A stretch of DNA of 64,000 nt. Origin: a bacterium SCSIO 12643 (GTDB taxonomy: Bacteria > Bacteroidota > Bacteroidia > Flavobacteriales_G > Salibacteraceae). The stretch's first letter is position 1. Each line of letters opens with the position of its first letter. Below are positions 55,008 through 64,000 of this stretch, piece by piece. The translations under genes were made by a program, and so were the position numbers. The notes under the pieces were generated by a model. It ran no database searches and had not been told where the DNA came from. It saw nothing but the letters and a program-made list of their open reading frames with translations. The stretch is from assembly GCA_024398135.1 (NCBI GenBank), contig CP073750.1, forward strand, positions 1,550,001 to 1,614,000, in the 5' to 3' direction.

Positions 55008-55988
55008 TCACTCTAATCCGGACCTGTATTCATTTGGTGTTAAACCATTCATTGCCTTAAACTTTCGAATAAAATTTTGACTATTGGCGTAATCCAGTCT
55101 TTGCGAAATTTCCTTTATGGAAAGTCTCGGATCATTCAACAACTCATAACTCTTTCGCTTTAAAAATCTCGATTTTATTTCCATAAAATGCGTTCCTTCT
55201 TGTTGCAATCTTCGCTCTATCGTTTTTCTGGAAACATTCAATAAATCGGATAATTCATCCAAACTTGGAATATGTCCTACTTTAAAACTTTCCAACATCC
55301 GTTCAATTTTGAAAGCATTGGTTGAATCATCGTATAGTGTATTAATTCCGTTAGAATCCACTGTCACTTCAGGAACTGGTTTCGCAAGTAGCGAGGTTTT
55401 AAATAAAACCCAACTTTCATTTTGATTGAGTTTTACCGGATAATCTCCCTTAGGAAAAATTGATTCCAAAATATTACTGGTTTCAGCTGTTATTCCTAGT
55501 TCTATGGGCTGAAAATCCTTTCCACCTACCAGCATAAACGCATCTAAAATTCGTGCAATATCAATCTCCTCAGAAATCAATTTACCATGCCCCTGAACCT
55601 CATTAATCTTAACAGAAAATCGTGATAAATTCCCATTAATATCCAACGCCATGGAATAATTGGAACGCAACATCTTATGACATTTTATAGCGTTTTCCAA
55701 AAAACATAGGAAATTGGGGCTTTGATATAAATGACTGCTCACAAACCCCATGTTGGTAGACCTGAAATGTTCTTTAAAGTCTACCACCAAACTATCCACA
55801 CCTAATTGATTCTTGATATTCAACAACAAATCTCCTAACAGTTCATTCGGAATATATTTATCCGGATCAGTTAGGTCTAGTTTTCTCAAATAGGAAGATT
55901 GAATAAACCGATCTGGGTTTATTCCATTTTCTTGTAATCCTGAAAACAATGATGGTAAATATGAATTAAGTGCAATATCGGTCTTCAC
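55008..55988 (-). CDS. AraC-family regulator with arabinose-binding-like N-terminus
   Basis: A 326-residue AraC-type regulator with the large N-terminal sensing domain (about 20-195) and a C-terminal helix-turn-helix pair (SLDELSDLLNVSRKTIERRL and SIKEISQRLDYANSQNFIRKF). It lies between two sulfatase genes, all on the minus strand, so it may control them. It belongs to a different subgroup from the AraC gene at 24854. Confidence 0.9.
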   Translation of the reverse strand: MKTDIALNSYLPSLFSGLQENGINPDRFIQSSYLRKLDLTDPDKYIPNELLGDLLLNIKNQLGVDSLVVDFKEHFRSTNMGFVSSHLYQSPNFLCFLENAIKCHKMLRSNYSMALDINGNLSRFSVKINEVQGHGKLISEEIDIARILDAFMLVGGKDFQPIELGITAETSNILESIFPKGDYPVKLNQNESWVLFKTSLLAKPVPEVTVDSNGINTLYDDSTNAFKIERMLESFKVGHIPSLDELSDLLNVSRKTIERRLQQEGTHFMEIKSRFLKRKSYELLNDPRLSIKEISQRLDYANSQNFIRKFKAMNGLTPNEYRSGLE

Positions 55989-56015
55989 TATTGATGTTAA
56001 ATGAGTTTAGTTTAT

Positions 56016-56051
56016 AAAATTAAAACCAGGTCGATTAAGCTATCGACCTGG
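56016..56051 (-). terminator. Terminator after the second sulfatase
   Basis: CCAGGTCGAT (56026-56035) and ATCGACCTGG (56042-56051) form a perfect 10-bp stem with a 6-base loop. On the minus strand it is followed by TTTTAATTTT. It ends the transcript of the sulfatase at 56072. Confidence 0.88.
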
Positions 56052-56071
56052 CAGGTTTTGAAAAGTTTCGA

Positions 56072-57643
56072 TTAATTATTGGTAGGTGTAGATAATTTCT
56101 CCATCACTTTATCCAAACTGAAACTAGCCGCTTTCATTCGCGGTGGATATTCCTTAAATGTCATTAAGAACTCCCCTACTATTTCTTGTGACGGCACCAA
56201 TAAAAAAGCATGATCCAATACCCAATCGTAATATGTATTTGATGTAATATTCGCTTCTTCGTATGGATCACGTCTCAAGTTAAAAATCAACGGCACTCTT
56301 AAAGGGGTAAATGGATTGGCCCAAACTCCTAATGTTCCTTCCATGCGTTGCTCCATGAATATTAATTTCCAATCATCATATCTCAATGCGGTTAAATCAC
56401 CATCATCTGAGAAATAAAACAATTCATGTCTACGACCTGTTTTTTCTTCACCCATTAGATATGGCAACATATTATACCCATCTAAATGTACTTTATAAGT
56501 TTTTCCATTAATGGTATAGCCTTTTAACAGTTTGTCTTTTACCTCAGCGTCACCAGCTGCTGCCAATAAAGTTGGCATCCAGTCCATCCCAGAGAAAATC
56601 TCATTCGACACACTATTTTCTTTAATCTTATTTGGCCATCTCACCATTGCAGGAACTCTCCATCCTCCTTCCCAATTGGTATTCTTTTCACCTCTAAAAG
56701 GACTAGCAGCTGCATCCGGCCAGGAATTTTTATGAGGGCCATTATCTGTTGAATACACTACAATAGTATTATCGGCTATTCCCAATTCATCTAAGAGTTT
56801 TAAGAACCTTCCAATATGCATGTCATGCTCTACCATTCCGTCTCCATATTCATTCTGACCTGAAACTCCACGTAATTCTTCTTTTACATGTGTTCTAAAG
56901 TGCATTCTGGTTCCATTCCACCACACAAAAAACGGCACGCCATCTTTCACAGATTTTTTGATGAATTCTATCGCTGCATCTGTAGTCTCATCATCAATCG
57001 ACTCCATTCTTTTCTTAGTCAATGGTCCGGTATCTTTTATACTTCCATCTGCTGTAGAATGAATCACTCCACGTGGTCCATATTTTTTTCTAAAGTTCGG
57101 ATATTTCTCAGGGTCCGGATAATCCGGTAATTCCGGTTCTTCCTCAGCATTCAGGTGATATAAATTACCATAAAACTCATCAAAACCATGATTTGTTGGC
57201 AAATGTTCATCTCGGTCTCCTAAATGGTTTTTTCCAAATTGCCCGGTAGCATATCCCAATGGTTTTAACAACTCGGCAATGGTAGGGTCTAATTCCGAAA
57301 TCCCTTCTTTGGCCCCCGGCATTCCTACTTTACTTAGCCCGGTTCTAAAAACGCTTTGTCCTAAAATAAATGATGACCTTCCAGCGGTACAACTTTGTTC
57401 TGCGTAGTAATCAGTAAAAATCATTCCTTCATTAGCAATACGGTCAATATTCGGGGTACGATATCCCATCATGCCCATGGTATATGCGCTAATATTGGAT
57501 TGTCCAATGTCGTCTCCCCATAGTACCAAAATGTTGGGTTTCTTATTTTTTTGAGCTTTTAAATCGGTGGATTGGATTCCTAGTACAAAGGCCAATCCCA
57601 GGAACAACAGGTTCCTTTTCGGTGTTAATAGTAATTTAGTCAT
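56072..57643 (-). CDS. Arylsulfatase-like sulfatase, second CTAGR paralogue
   Basis: A 523-residue secreted sulfatase, with signal peptide ending TDLKAQ. Metal motif LWGDDIGQSN is followed by C85 in SCTAGRSSFILGQ. It shares long identical stretches with the sulfatase at 53390, including FGNLYHLNAEEEPE-type and GKNHLGDRDEHLPTNHGFDEF-type segments. A tandem duplication with the AraC gene between is likely. Substrate unknown. Confidence 0.9.
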   Translation of the reverse strand: MTKLLLTPKRNLLFLGLAFVLGIQSTDLKAQKNKKPNILVLWGDDIGQSNISAYTMGMMGYRTPNIDRIANEGMIFTDYYAEQSCTAGRSSFILGQSVFRTGLSKVGMPGAKEGISELDPTIAELLKPLGYATGQFGKNHLGDRDEHLPTNHGFDEFYGNLYHLNAEEEPELPDYPDPEKYPNFRKKYGPRGVIHSTADGSIKDTGPLTKKRMESIDDETTDAAIEFIKKSVKDGVPFFVWWNGTRMHFRTHVKEELRGVSGQNEYGDGMVEHDMHIGRFLKLLDELGIADNTIVVYSTDNGPHKNSWPDAAASPFRGEKNTNWEGGWRVPAMVRWPNKIKENSVSNEIFSGMDWMPTLLAAAGDAEVKDKLLKGYTINGKTYKVHLDGYNMLPYLMGEEKTGRRHELFYFSDDGDLTALRYDDWKLIFMEQRMEGTLGVWANPFTPLRVPLIFNLRRDPYEEANITSNTYYDWVLDHAFLLVPSQEIVGEFLMTFKEYPPRMKAASFSLDKVMEKLSTPTNN

Positions 57644-57712
57644 AGTAGTATCTATTTGATTGACATAAAATTAACCTTTTTATTTAGATCGTGTATTATA
57701 TCAATTTGATGA

Positions 57713-58228
57713 TTAGAATTCTCTCCCAAATGCTACGGCAATAGACCAGGTATTATAGCCTTCTTTCACATCATAAAAAGCCCCGGGAGCCAATATCCAA
57801 TCATTTGAAAACACAAAGGCATACTCAGCACCAAATCTCATAACTCCGAGGTTTTTATGCTTTTCAATTTCTATTCCTCCTCCGGCAAAAACATTTACAT
57901 TACTAAATGGGTTATATGAAGCAATAGCCGTCATCACCAATGCTTTAGAACGATTTAAATCTTTCTTAATGATTAAGTAATCCGATAGCTCCAAATCAAT
58001 CATGGTTCCGATCTCCCACCTCGGACTAATCTTTCTAAAATAGTCAATCCCAATAGAAGGCACATATACTCCGGTGACCTCGGTTCCTTCAGGCTCAGCT
58101 CCTTCTGACACATAACTGTAACCAAATGATAAGGACAACAGGTTTTGTAATTCTTCAGTTTCTTCCTGCGCCTGAATGGTATAGCTAATCGCACAGGCTG
58201 TTATGATGGTCAATAAAATTTTTCTCAT
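57713..58228 (-). CDS. Outer membrane beta-barrel protein
   Basis: A 171-residue protein with signal peptide (MRKILLTIITACAISYTIQA) and about eight beta strands ending in VAFGREF, an outer membrane type C-terminus. Similar to small porin-like or OmpX-like barrels. The start at 58228 gives a proper signal; the upstream Met at 58288 would add a non-signal stretch. Confidence 0.75.
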   Translation of the reverse strand: MRKILLTIITACAISYTIQAQEETEELQNLLSLSFGYSYVSEGAEPEGTEVTGVYVPSIGIDYFRKISPRWEIGTMIDLELSDYLIIKKDLNRSKALVMTAIASYNPFSNVNVFAGGGIEIEKHKNLGVMRFGAEYAFVFSNDWILAPGAFYDVKEGYNTWSIAVAFGREF

Positions 58229-58294
58229 TATTTGTGCGTCTTTTGAAAGTTCAAAAATCAATAATTTGCAGGAACAAAAAACTTTCAAATGATA

Positions 58295-58825
58295 TTAAAA
58301 CAGCTCCATTTGAGAAAATATATCTGCACCTTCCAATTTGAGTAATCTCTTTTTAGCGGATAACCCTCCTGCGTAACCTACTAAATCACCATTACTTCCA
58401 ATAATTCTATGACATGGGACCAAAATGGAAATGGCATTTGCACCATTAGCTGTTGCTACTGCACGAATGGCTTTTTCATCTCCCAAAATCTTTGATAATC
58501 CCAAATAGGTTTCGGTTTTTCCGTAGGGAATTCGCACTAACGCATCCCACACCTTCTTTTGAAAATCAGTCCCGACCCAATGCATAGGCACATCAAACTG
58601 AGATCTGTTCCCCGCAAAATATTCTTCTAATTGATCAATGGTCTTTTGGATCGTTTCATCACTACCTTCAATATATTCTGCAGCTAACCCCGATTGAATA
58701 CGTTTATCAATTTGCTGACGCATTTTACGATATTTCCAATCCGCCAGACATAATTTCCCCGCATATGATCCCAACAGTATTTCTCCAACCGGAGATTTAT
58801 ATGTCTTTACAATCACATGTTTCAT
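58295..58825 (-). CDS. ogt: Methylated-DNA--protein-cysteine methyltransferase
   Basis: A 176-residue O6-alkylguanine-DNA alkyltransferase with the acceptor site VPCHRI (cysteine in PCHR), preceded by the helix-turn-helix VRIPYGKTETYLGLSKIL and followed by GDLVGYAGGLSAKKRLLKLE. Removes alkyl groups from guanine in DNA. The start at 58825 is one base after the MscS stop; the upstream Met at 58879 would lie within the MscS gene. Confidence 0.94.
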   Translation of the reverse strand: MKHVIVKTYKSPVGEILLGSYAGKLCLADWKYRKMRQQIDKRIQSGLAAEYIEGSDETIQKTIDQLEEYFAGNRSQFDVPMHWVGTDFQKKVWDALVRIPYGKTETYLGLSKILGDEKAIRAVATANGANAISILVPCHRIIGSNGDLVGYAGGLSAKKRLLKLEGADIFSQMELF

Positions 58826-58826
58826 T

Positions 58827-61265
58827 TTATCTCTCTTCAATAATTCTTCTGGTTGGGATTGGCGCTTGAATTCCAGCATCTTTTAATGCTTTAAAAATGG
58901 ATAATGAAATTTCACTATCTGTTTTTAAAGTATCCGAAAAAGTGGTCCAGTACATCAAAGCAAAATCTAAATTCCCATCAATCCCATAACCATAAAAATA
59001 TGTTTTTGGTGCCGGATCAGAATAGGTCAATTCATGATCTTTGGCTATGTTAGTTAACAGATCGATCACCATTTCCGGATCCGCACTGGATGAGGTTTTC
59101 ATCAAAATACGACTTCTTCGGTCACGATTCGCCAACGTCCAGTTTACCACTTTTTTTGAAATCAAATCTCCATTAGGTATGATCGCTTCCGAACCAGAAT
59201 AGGTACGAATATTACTGGATCTTACACCAATATTAGTCACCACACCTTTTTCCTGATCAATTTCAATGGTGTCTCCCAGGTTAATGGGTCTTTCGAATGC
59301 TAAAATCAATCCGGCAATAAAGTTTAAAACCACATTTTGCAATCCAAATCCAATACCTACACCCAGAGCTCCAAACATAAACTCTAACTTACTAACATCT
59401 ACCCCAGCTGAACGCATGGCTAAATAAAAACCAATACTGATAATGATAATTCTTAACAGTAACGACATCGCAGGAGCTACCCCTCTAGGTAACGCTTGAA
59501 TCATCCATTCATCATGGAATATTACAGCGGCCAGCTTTGCCATCAATAAGGCTCCAACAAAAAATCCAACAAAGGCTAAAACACCTCCTAATGAAAAACG
59601 CATATCTCCAATCGTCCAACCTATATGTAAGGAATCGTTGAACCATTCAATCACGTTTTCATATACATCAAACCCGATCAAGGTAAAGATGACCCAAAGC
59701 ACCAAACCGATAAATATCAGTACAGGTTGAAATCTTTGGTTTGTTGCATCTACCATAGCGGTTAATGCTTTGGCATTTTGACTTTTTCTCAGTTTGAAAA
59801 ATACGACCAATATACTGGTCACAATACGCACAGACAACAATACCACCATCCCCAACGCAACAGAAGTAAATACACCGTGTAGTACTACTGATGAAAGGTT
59901 AACCATTCCAATCACATTCGTCAAAATCGAAACTCCTGCGACTACGGTATAAAATGGCAACAACCATCGATGCATCCATTTTACCTTTTGGAATCGATCA
60001 GGATGGTTTTTCATTGCACGTTTTCCAACGATTAATGCTCCAATTAGAACAACACTATTTAGTATCATGATCCATCTGGAAAACACATCTTCTTCATCAA
60101 AATACACTGAAAATATTTCGATCAAATACGATAGTATAATAAGATGCAGGAATAATCTTAATTCTTTGGTGGTGATTTTAGGCAGCAATACGGATGTTCC
60201 AATTAGCACCACCATAATCTCGAATTCTCCAAATATTGGGATAACTCCTTCAAAGAACATAGATGAAATCAACACCCCCACTACCAATGCAGAAACTATT
60301 GGATTATTCAGGATTTTATATGCTTGTTCATCCACTTTGTTTTGCACTTCAAACTCAAAGAAGTCCCATCCTCTTTTCATTCGAACAATCATCCAAATAA
60401 TTAAAAATATCAACATGATTTGCAACAAGATGGTCCCCACATTATCCACCACAAAATCGACAAACTGCTTACCATCATATGCAACCTTATCCCACAAATC
60501 TTTTTTATTGGAAGCAGTATTAACATCAGCCTTATTCTCATCCACAACTGTAGAATCCATTAAAATGGTATCCACTTTCCCCAGAGCCCAAATTGGTGGG
60601 GCATCCAGAGTGAAATAATCCTGCTTCATCTGGTCTCCCACACGTTTCATTTCAGACATGGTCTCATCTACAACCAGAATTAATTCGGTGAGTCGGGTTT
60701 GAATGGTAAACACACTATCCAATCGGGATTGTGCCATAGTAATTAAATCATCTAATGTGACAATTACCGTATCCAAACTTCCAAAAACCTCAGGAGATTC
60801 CGAACTGTTGGTCAATCGATCTTTGGTCGCCTTCCACTTCTCCAACTCTTCAACCAATTCATCATTGACATCGGTAATATCAGAAGTTCGATCATTTAAT
60901 ACCCCCTGTAATTTTTTAAGTTGCTTACGATAGTTTTGCCACTCCACTTCCCGGTTTCGCAGATCCCTTCTGGAAATCACTTCTAACTCCTCCAGTAAGG
61001 TATCCCGTTTGGAATTTATAGCAACATACGCAGTATCTAAAACGGAATCTACTTTAACCGTTTGCATACTTGGCTTCAAGACCTCTTTCAGACTATTCAA
61101 ACGCTGACGTAGTGTTTCGGTCTCTCCTGAAATTTGCTCAATAGACATCCCCTCATCAGTCTGGGTAATACTATCTTGTTTTTCAATTTCCTGCTCTTGT
61201 GCGACTAAAAAAATCGGCACACACAAAACCATCAATAAAACAACACGTCTGATATAGTAGATCAT
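58827..61265 (-). CDS. Large MscS-family mechanosensitive channel
   Basis: An 812-residue channel. A signal sequence is followed by a long periplasmic region with coiled-coil character (about 30-240), then multiple transmembrane helices and the MscS pore and beta domain. The pore helix region LEFMFGALGVGIGFGLQNVVLNFIAG and the beta domain segment ITNIGVRSSNIRTYSGSEAIIPNGD are conserved. It is an MscM/MscK-type large member that releases osmolytes under low osmolarity. Start chosen at 61265 for a proper signal sequence. Confidence 0.9.
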   Translation of the reverse strand: MIYYIRRVVLLMVLCVPIFLVAQEQEIEKQDSITQTDEGMSIEQISGETETLRQRLNSLKEVLKPSMQTVKVDSVLDTAYVAINSKRDTLLEELEVISRRDLRNREVEWQNYRKQLKKLQGVLNDRTSDITDVNDELVEELEKWKATKDRLTNSSESPEVFGSLDTVIVTLDDLITMAQSRLDSVFTIQTRLTELILVVDETMSEMKRVGDQMKQDYFTLDAPPIWALGKVDTILMDSTVVDENKADVNTASNKKDLWDKVAYDGKQFVDFVVDNVGTILLQIMLIFLIIWMIVRMKRGWDFFEFEVQNKVDEQAYKILNNPIVSALVVGVLISSMFFEGVIPIFGEFEIMVVLIGTSVLLPKITTKELRLFLHLIILSYLIEIFSVYFDEEDVFSRWIMILNSVVLIGALIVGKRAMKNHPDRFQKVKWMHRWLLPFYTVVAGVSILTNVIGMVNLSSVVLHGVFTSVALGMVVLLSVRIVTSILVVFFKLRKSQNAKALTAMVDATNQRFQPVLIFIGLVLWVIFTLIGFDVYENVIEWFNDSLHIGWTIGDMRFSLGGVLAFVGFFVGALLMAKLAAVIFHDEWMIQALPRGVAPAMSLLLRIIIISIGFYLAMRSAGVDVSKLEFMFGALGVGIGFGLQNVVLNFIAGLILAFERPINLGDTIEIDQEKGVVTNIGVRSSNIRTYSGSEAIIPNGDLISKKVVNWTLANRDRRSRILMKTSSSADPEMVIDLLTNIAKDHELTYSDPAPKTYFYGYGIDGNLDFALMYWTTFSDTLKTDSEISLSIFKALKDAGIQAPIPTRRIIEER

Positions 61266-61494
61266 AATCAAATAATTTCCATTGAACTTTTCCGGATTAT
61301 GCCAAAATAAAAACATTATGATAATAAATCATCTTTTCTACATTAAATCCATCTGTTTTGAAATGGATCATAAATTAAAACTTTATTCTATCAATTATTA
61401 TAAATTTATGGGTTGATCTTCCGAACCAGAAATAATTCATCAATATGACACAAATCGCCTTTAATAAAATATCCTCTCCTACTAAATTAAGATC

Positions 61495-62202
61495 ATGCAA
61501 CTATCCGCTATTATTATCCACAACACGAACACCACCTTTGAACTCAAAAACATCCTAAATCAATATTTCACAGAAATTAAAATTCTTGGTTCGGCCAGTA
61601 CCTTAGACTCCGGAGTGAGTTTGCTCCATAAAACACAACCTCACATCGTTTTTCTGGATGTACATTTATCCAACACCGAAACAAGTTTTGACCTCTTAAA
61701 TCTATTCCCTGACCGAAAATTTCATGTAATCTTTATCACCTCTCATTCTCAATACGGTCTACAAGCCATTAAATACAACGTGTTCGACTATATCATCACC
61801 CCAATAGATTACAAAGAAGTCATTCAATCTATCCACAGGTTAAAAAAGATTTATTATAGTCCGAATGAAGATACTCCCAGAACTGATATCGTCATGATTC
61901 CTACATCAAAGGGCACCCATATTGTTCCACTATCCGATATCTTATATTGTAAAGCCGATGGCAGCTATTCCATCTTTAAACTTGTCAATAACAAACGACT
62001 CGTTCTTTCACGATCACTTAAGCATGCTGAGACCATATTATCTGATCATCGATTTAAAAGAGTCCATCGCTCATTTATTATCAACACCCATAAAGTCTCC
62101 AAATTTTATATTCAGGATGGTGGTTTTGTAAAAATCCTAAAAGAAAAAATACCCATTTCAAAATTTTTCGTTCAAAGAGCTTCTCAATTATTTAGCATTT
62201 AA
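61495..62202 (+). CDS. LytTR response regulator with degenerate receiver
   Basis: A 235-residue LytTR regulator. The receiver (about 1-120) keeps the phosphorylatable Asp55 (FLDVH) and Thr82. It lacks the usual acidic pair (IIIHNTN where IIVDDE is typical), and the conserved Lys before Pro is Thr102 (IITPID). The C-terminal LytTR domain (about 135-233, ILYCKADGSYSIFKL, FKRVHRSFIINTHKV) is complete. No histidine kinase is present in the window. Candidate LytTR direct repeats lie just downstream. Confidence 0.88.
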   Translation: MQLSAIIIHNTNTTFELKNILNQYFTEIKILGSASTLDSGVSLLHKTQPHIVFLDVHLSNTETSFDLLNLFPDRKFHVIFITSHSQYGLQAIKYNVFDYIITPIDYKEVIQSIHRLKKIYYSPNEDTPRTDIVMIPTSKGTHIVPLSDILYCKADGSYSIFKLVNNKRLVLSRSLKHAETILSDHRFKRVHRSFIINTHKVSKFYIQDGGFVKILKEKIPISKFFVQRASQLFSI

Positions 62203-62230
62203 CGCTCCTTATAAAATCATCACCCTAATT

Positions 62231-62259
62231 CATGAAACGAATCCCGTCACTCATGAAAC
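62231..62259 (+). promoter_or_regulatory. Candidate LytTR-binding direct repeats
   Basis: CATGAAAC (62231-62238) and CATGAAAC (62252-62259) are direct repeats 21 bases apart, as for LytTR dimers. Read on the minus strand the unit is GTTTCATG, which keeps the GTT core of LytTR sites. They lie 29 bases after the regulator's stop and about 150 bases before the next gene. A TATTTTG stretch about 28 bases further could be a -7 box. Confidence 0.5.
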
Positions 62260-62412
62260 CACCCTATTAATTCACACATAATCAATGTATTTTGAAAGCC
62301 ACTAATTTATTTGCTGGTACATTTCGGGCTTACCTCCCATTCTATTAACTATTACGGAGCTTTCGGAAAATCCTTACAAAAGAGTACGCTATACTAATCA
62401 AAATCATTTATT

Positions 62413-64000
62413 ATGAATTTTAATAACACCACGGATCATTTCTATGAATGGTCTTCTAACTTTTTACAATCCTTATTGATCTTCACCCTCCTCATAGGAG
62501 CAAATTATTTACAAGCACAGGAATATGACGAATGGGCATTTGGATCAGGTGCAGGAATAAACATAAATACCAATGCTTTATTAAGTCCGGTTCCTACTGG
62601 TTCAAGTTCAGGAAGAGAAGTCTCATATTGTGATGCTGCAGGAGATTTATGGTTTTATACTAAAGGAAATACGATTTACAACTATCAAACTGGTGCAGTT
62701 TGTACCAGTTGTATTCCTGGAAACAATCGTAGAAAAGTAATTGTCCCTAAGGTTGGTGGAGCAAGCAATGAATTCTACATATTCACCGTTCCAACCGCAA
62801 CTTCGACCAATACGGGACTGTCGTATCATGTATATAATGCAACGACCAATTCTATTTCAAGCACTGTTACATTGGGATTTTCTCCAGGTACATTTGGAGC
62901 ACATTGTCAGGAAAGATTGGCTGCTGTGCCCCATTCAAACGGAACAGATTATTGGGTGGTTATAAAACCTAAAGTGGGTACAATTCCTGGTGCAACAGTA
63001 TTACCAACATTACCTGCTGGAACGACCAATTCAGATCTATATGCTTATCGCGTATCTTCTTCCGGTGTTGCAAACTCACCGGTGATCAGTGATGCTGGAT
63101 ATACCGCTGATATCAATCCTCAAACAAACTATCTGGGCCAGGCCAAATTCTCTCCAGACAAACAATATTTTGCCAGTGTGGAAAGAAAAACATTTTCAAC
63201 GGGCTTTACACATCTTTATAGATTCAATAGTGGCTCAGGTAAATTCCACCACATGTTTGCTTTACCTACACCAAGTAGCCAGTCAGCATATGGGTTATCA
63301 TTTAGTCCAAATTCAAAAGTTCTTTATACATTGACCAATGGGACTACCGGCACCTGGAGTGAAAAAATCATACAATATGATCTTGAAGATTTAGATTGTG
63401 ACCCAACTGCGACCCCTCCTTCCTGTGTTTTAACGATTTCTAGTGGGTCATCTACTCAAAAGGTTTCTGAATTTCAGTTGACCACAGATGGTAGGCTTTT
63501 AAAATCTAATGTTGGTTCAAATGCCATTGATGTTATCAGTAATCCAAATGAAATTGGTTGTGCCAATATACAGTACCTACCAAATAGTTTAACCGTTGGT
63601 ACAGGAGCAAATGTTTCTGGAGTAAGCTTACCAAACAACATTGATGGAGAGAAAAACAACAGCAGTGTATCTATTTTTACTTGTTCAAAAACATGTAGCA
63701 CAGCTACATTTTCATTTACTGGTGGTGCGGATATCATTACATGGAATTTTGGAGATGGGACAAGTATTTCAGGAAATCCTGACCTTGGTGGAACACCTCC
63801 ACAATCGCATACTTCAGGGACTTATTTTAGACCCGTACATCAATTCCCAAATGGAGGAGGAACATATACCGTTACAGCGTCCACAAGTACTTATTCTGTA
63901 AGTACAACTGTGACTATTCTAGGCATCACTCCAATTCAAGTGAGTTCTTCAAGTTTTCCGGTGTGTGCAGGAAATAATACTGCAGCAAACATTGCTGTAA
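62413..64000 (+). CDS. Large PKD-domain secreted protein (3' end missing)
   Basis: The frame starts with ATG at 62413 and stays open to the end of the window, at least 529 residues. A signal-like hydrophobic stretch (about 20-36, LLIFTLLIGANYLQAQ) is followed by a beta-propeller-like region (AKFSPDKQYFASVERKTF and YGLSFSPNSKVLYTLTNG), then a PKD domain (WNFGDGTS near 450). Large PKD proteins of Bacteroidota are gliding or adhesion proteins exported by T9SS. The LytTR direct repeats lie before it. The C-terminus is not visible. Confidence 0.85.
   Translation, partial: MNFNNTTDHFYEWSSNFLQSLLIFTLLIGANYLQAQEYDEWAFGSGAGININTNALLSPVPTGSSSGREVSYCDAAGDLWFYTKGNTIYNYQTGAVCTSCIPGNNRRKVIVPKVGGASNEFYIFTVPTATSTNTGLSYHVYNATTNSISSTVTLGFSPGTFGAHCQERLAAVPHSNGTDYWVVIKPKVGTIPGATVLPTLPAGTTNSDLYAYRVSSSGVANSPVISDAGYTADINPQTNYLGQAKFSPDKQYFASVERKTFSTGFTHLYRFNSGSGKFHHMFALPTPSSQSAYGLSFSPNSKVLYTLTNGTTGTWSEKIIQYDLEDLDCDPTATPPSCVLTISSGSSTQKVSEFQLTTDGRLLKSNVGSNAIDVISNPNEIGCANIQYLPNSLTVGTGANVSGVSLPNNIDGEKNNSSVSIFTCSKTCSTATFSFTGGADIITWNFGDGTSISGNPDLGGTPPQSHTSGTYFRPVHQFPNGGGTYTVTASTSTYSVSTTVTILGITPIQVSSSSFPVCAGNNTAANIAV

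Noticed and set aside
1-64000. CRISPR arrays, tRNA or rRNA genes, insertion sequences, prophage
   Set aside because: I looked for regular spacer repeats, cloverleaf-like intergenic segments and transposase motifs by eye and found none. A tRNAscan or IS search could still find something I missed.

Overview
The window looks like a chromosomal segment of a Bacteroidota bacterium, probably a marine or aquatic Flavobacteriales relative. The evidence is AT-rich DNA, Bacteroidota-type -7 promoter boxes (TAnnTTTG) in front of several genes, C-terminal type IX secretion (T9SS) sorting tails, a SusC-like TonB receptor, a Bat aerotolerance operon and several sulfatases. I saw no tRNA, rRNA, CRISPR array or insertion sequence. 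Species cannot be decided from the sequence.

Region 1 (1-15,300) is a nitrite and nitric oxide respiration island, almost all on the minus strand. It holds a monoheme cytochrome, NorF-like and NorE-like proteins, a heme-uptake-like set (two HmuY-like proteins and a TonB receptor), cytochrome cd1 nitrite reductase NirS as a lipoprotein, a 55-residue membrane protein, NorD, NorQ, NorB, NorC, an Rrf2/NsrR-like regulator and the di-iron repair protein Ric. A 21-bp operator-like element recurs upstream of nirS, norC and ric. Together these genes would reduce nitrite to N2O, repair nitrosative damage and sense NO. No heme d1 synthesis gene and no nosZ lie in the window.

Region 2 (15,300-23,100) is mostly housekeeping: a UPF0104 flippase-like protein, an ArsC/Spx-like protein, lysS, a TPR lipoprotein, recA, bcp, a DUF302 protein and a YiaA-like protein. 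Region 3 (23,280-28,700) is a small accessory set around an AraC regulator. A 41-bp element (37/41 identical) sits before the SRPBCC gene and before the SDR gene, each 18 bp from a similar -7-like box. It is followed by a DinB-like protein, two unknown proteins, and a relic of the 3' end of the neighbouring tricorn protease gene.

Region 4 (28,700-45,900) carries tricorn protease, a three-module secreted protein with a Tyr/Gly-rich stretch, an outer membrane barrel, a PhoX-like protein with a di-heme peroxidase, an arylsulfatase, a Crp/Fnr regulator, an octaheme cytochrome-TPR lipoprotein, a YjdI-CDGSH fusion and a thioesterase. Region 5 (45,900-52,300) is the MoxR-DUF58-BatA-BatB/C-BatD operon. 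Region 6 (52,300-61,300) holds a HAD-family lipoprotein, two paralogous sulfatases with an AraC regulator between them, a small barrel, Ogt and a large MscS channel. Region 7 (61,490-64,000) is an orphan LytTR regulator with a degenerate receiver, followed by candidate LytTR direct repeats and a large PKD-type secreted protein that runs off the end.
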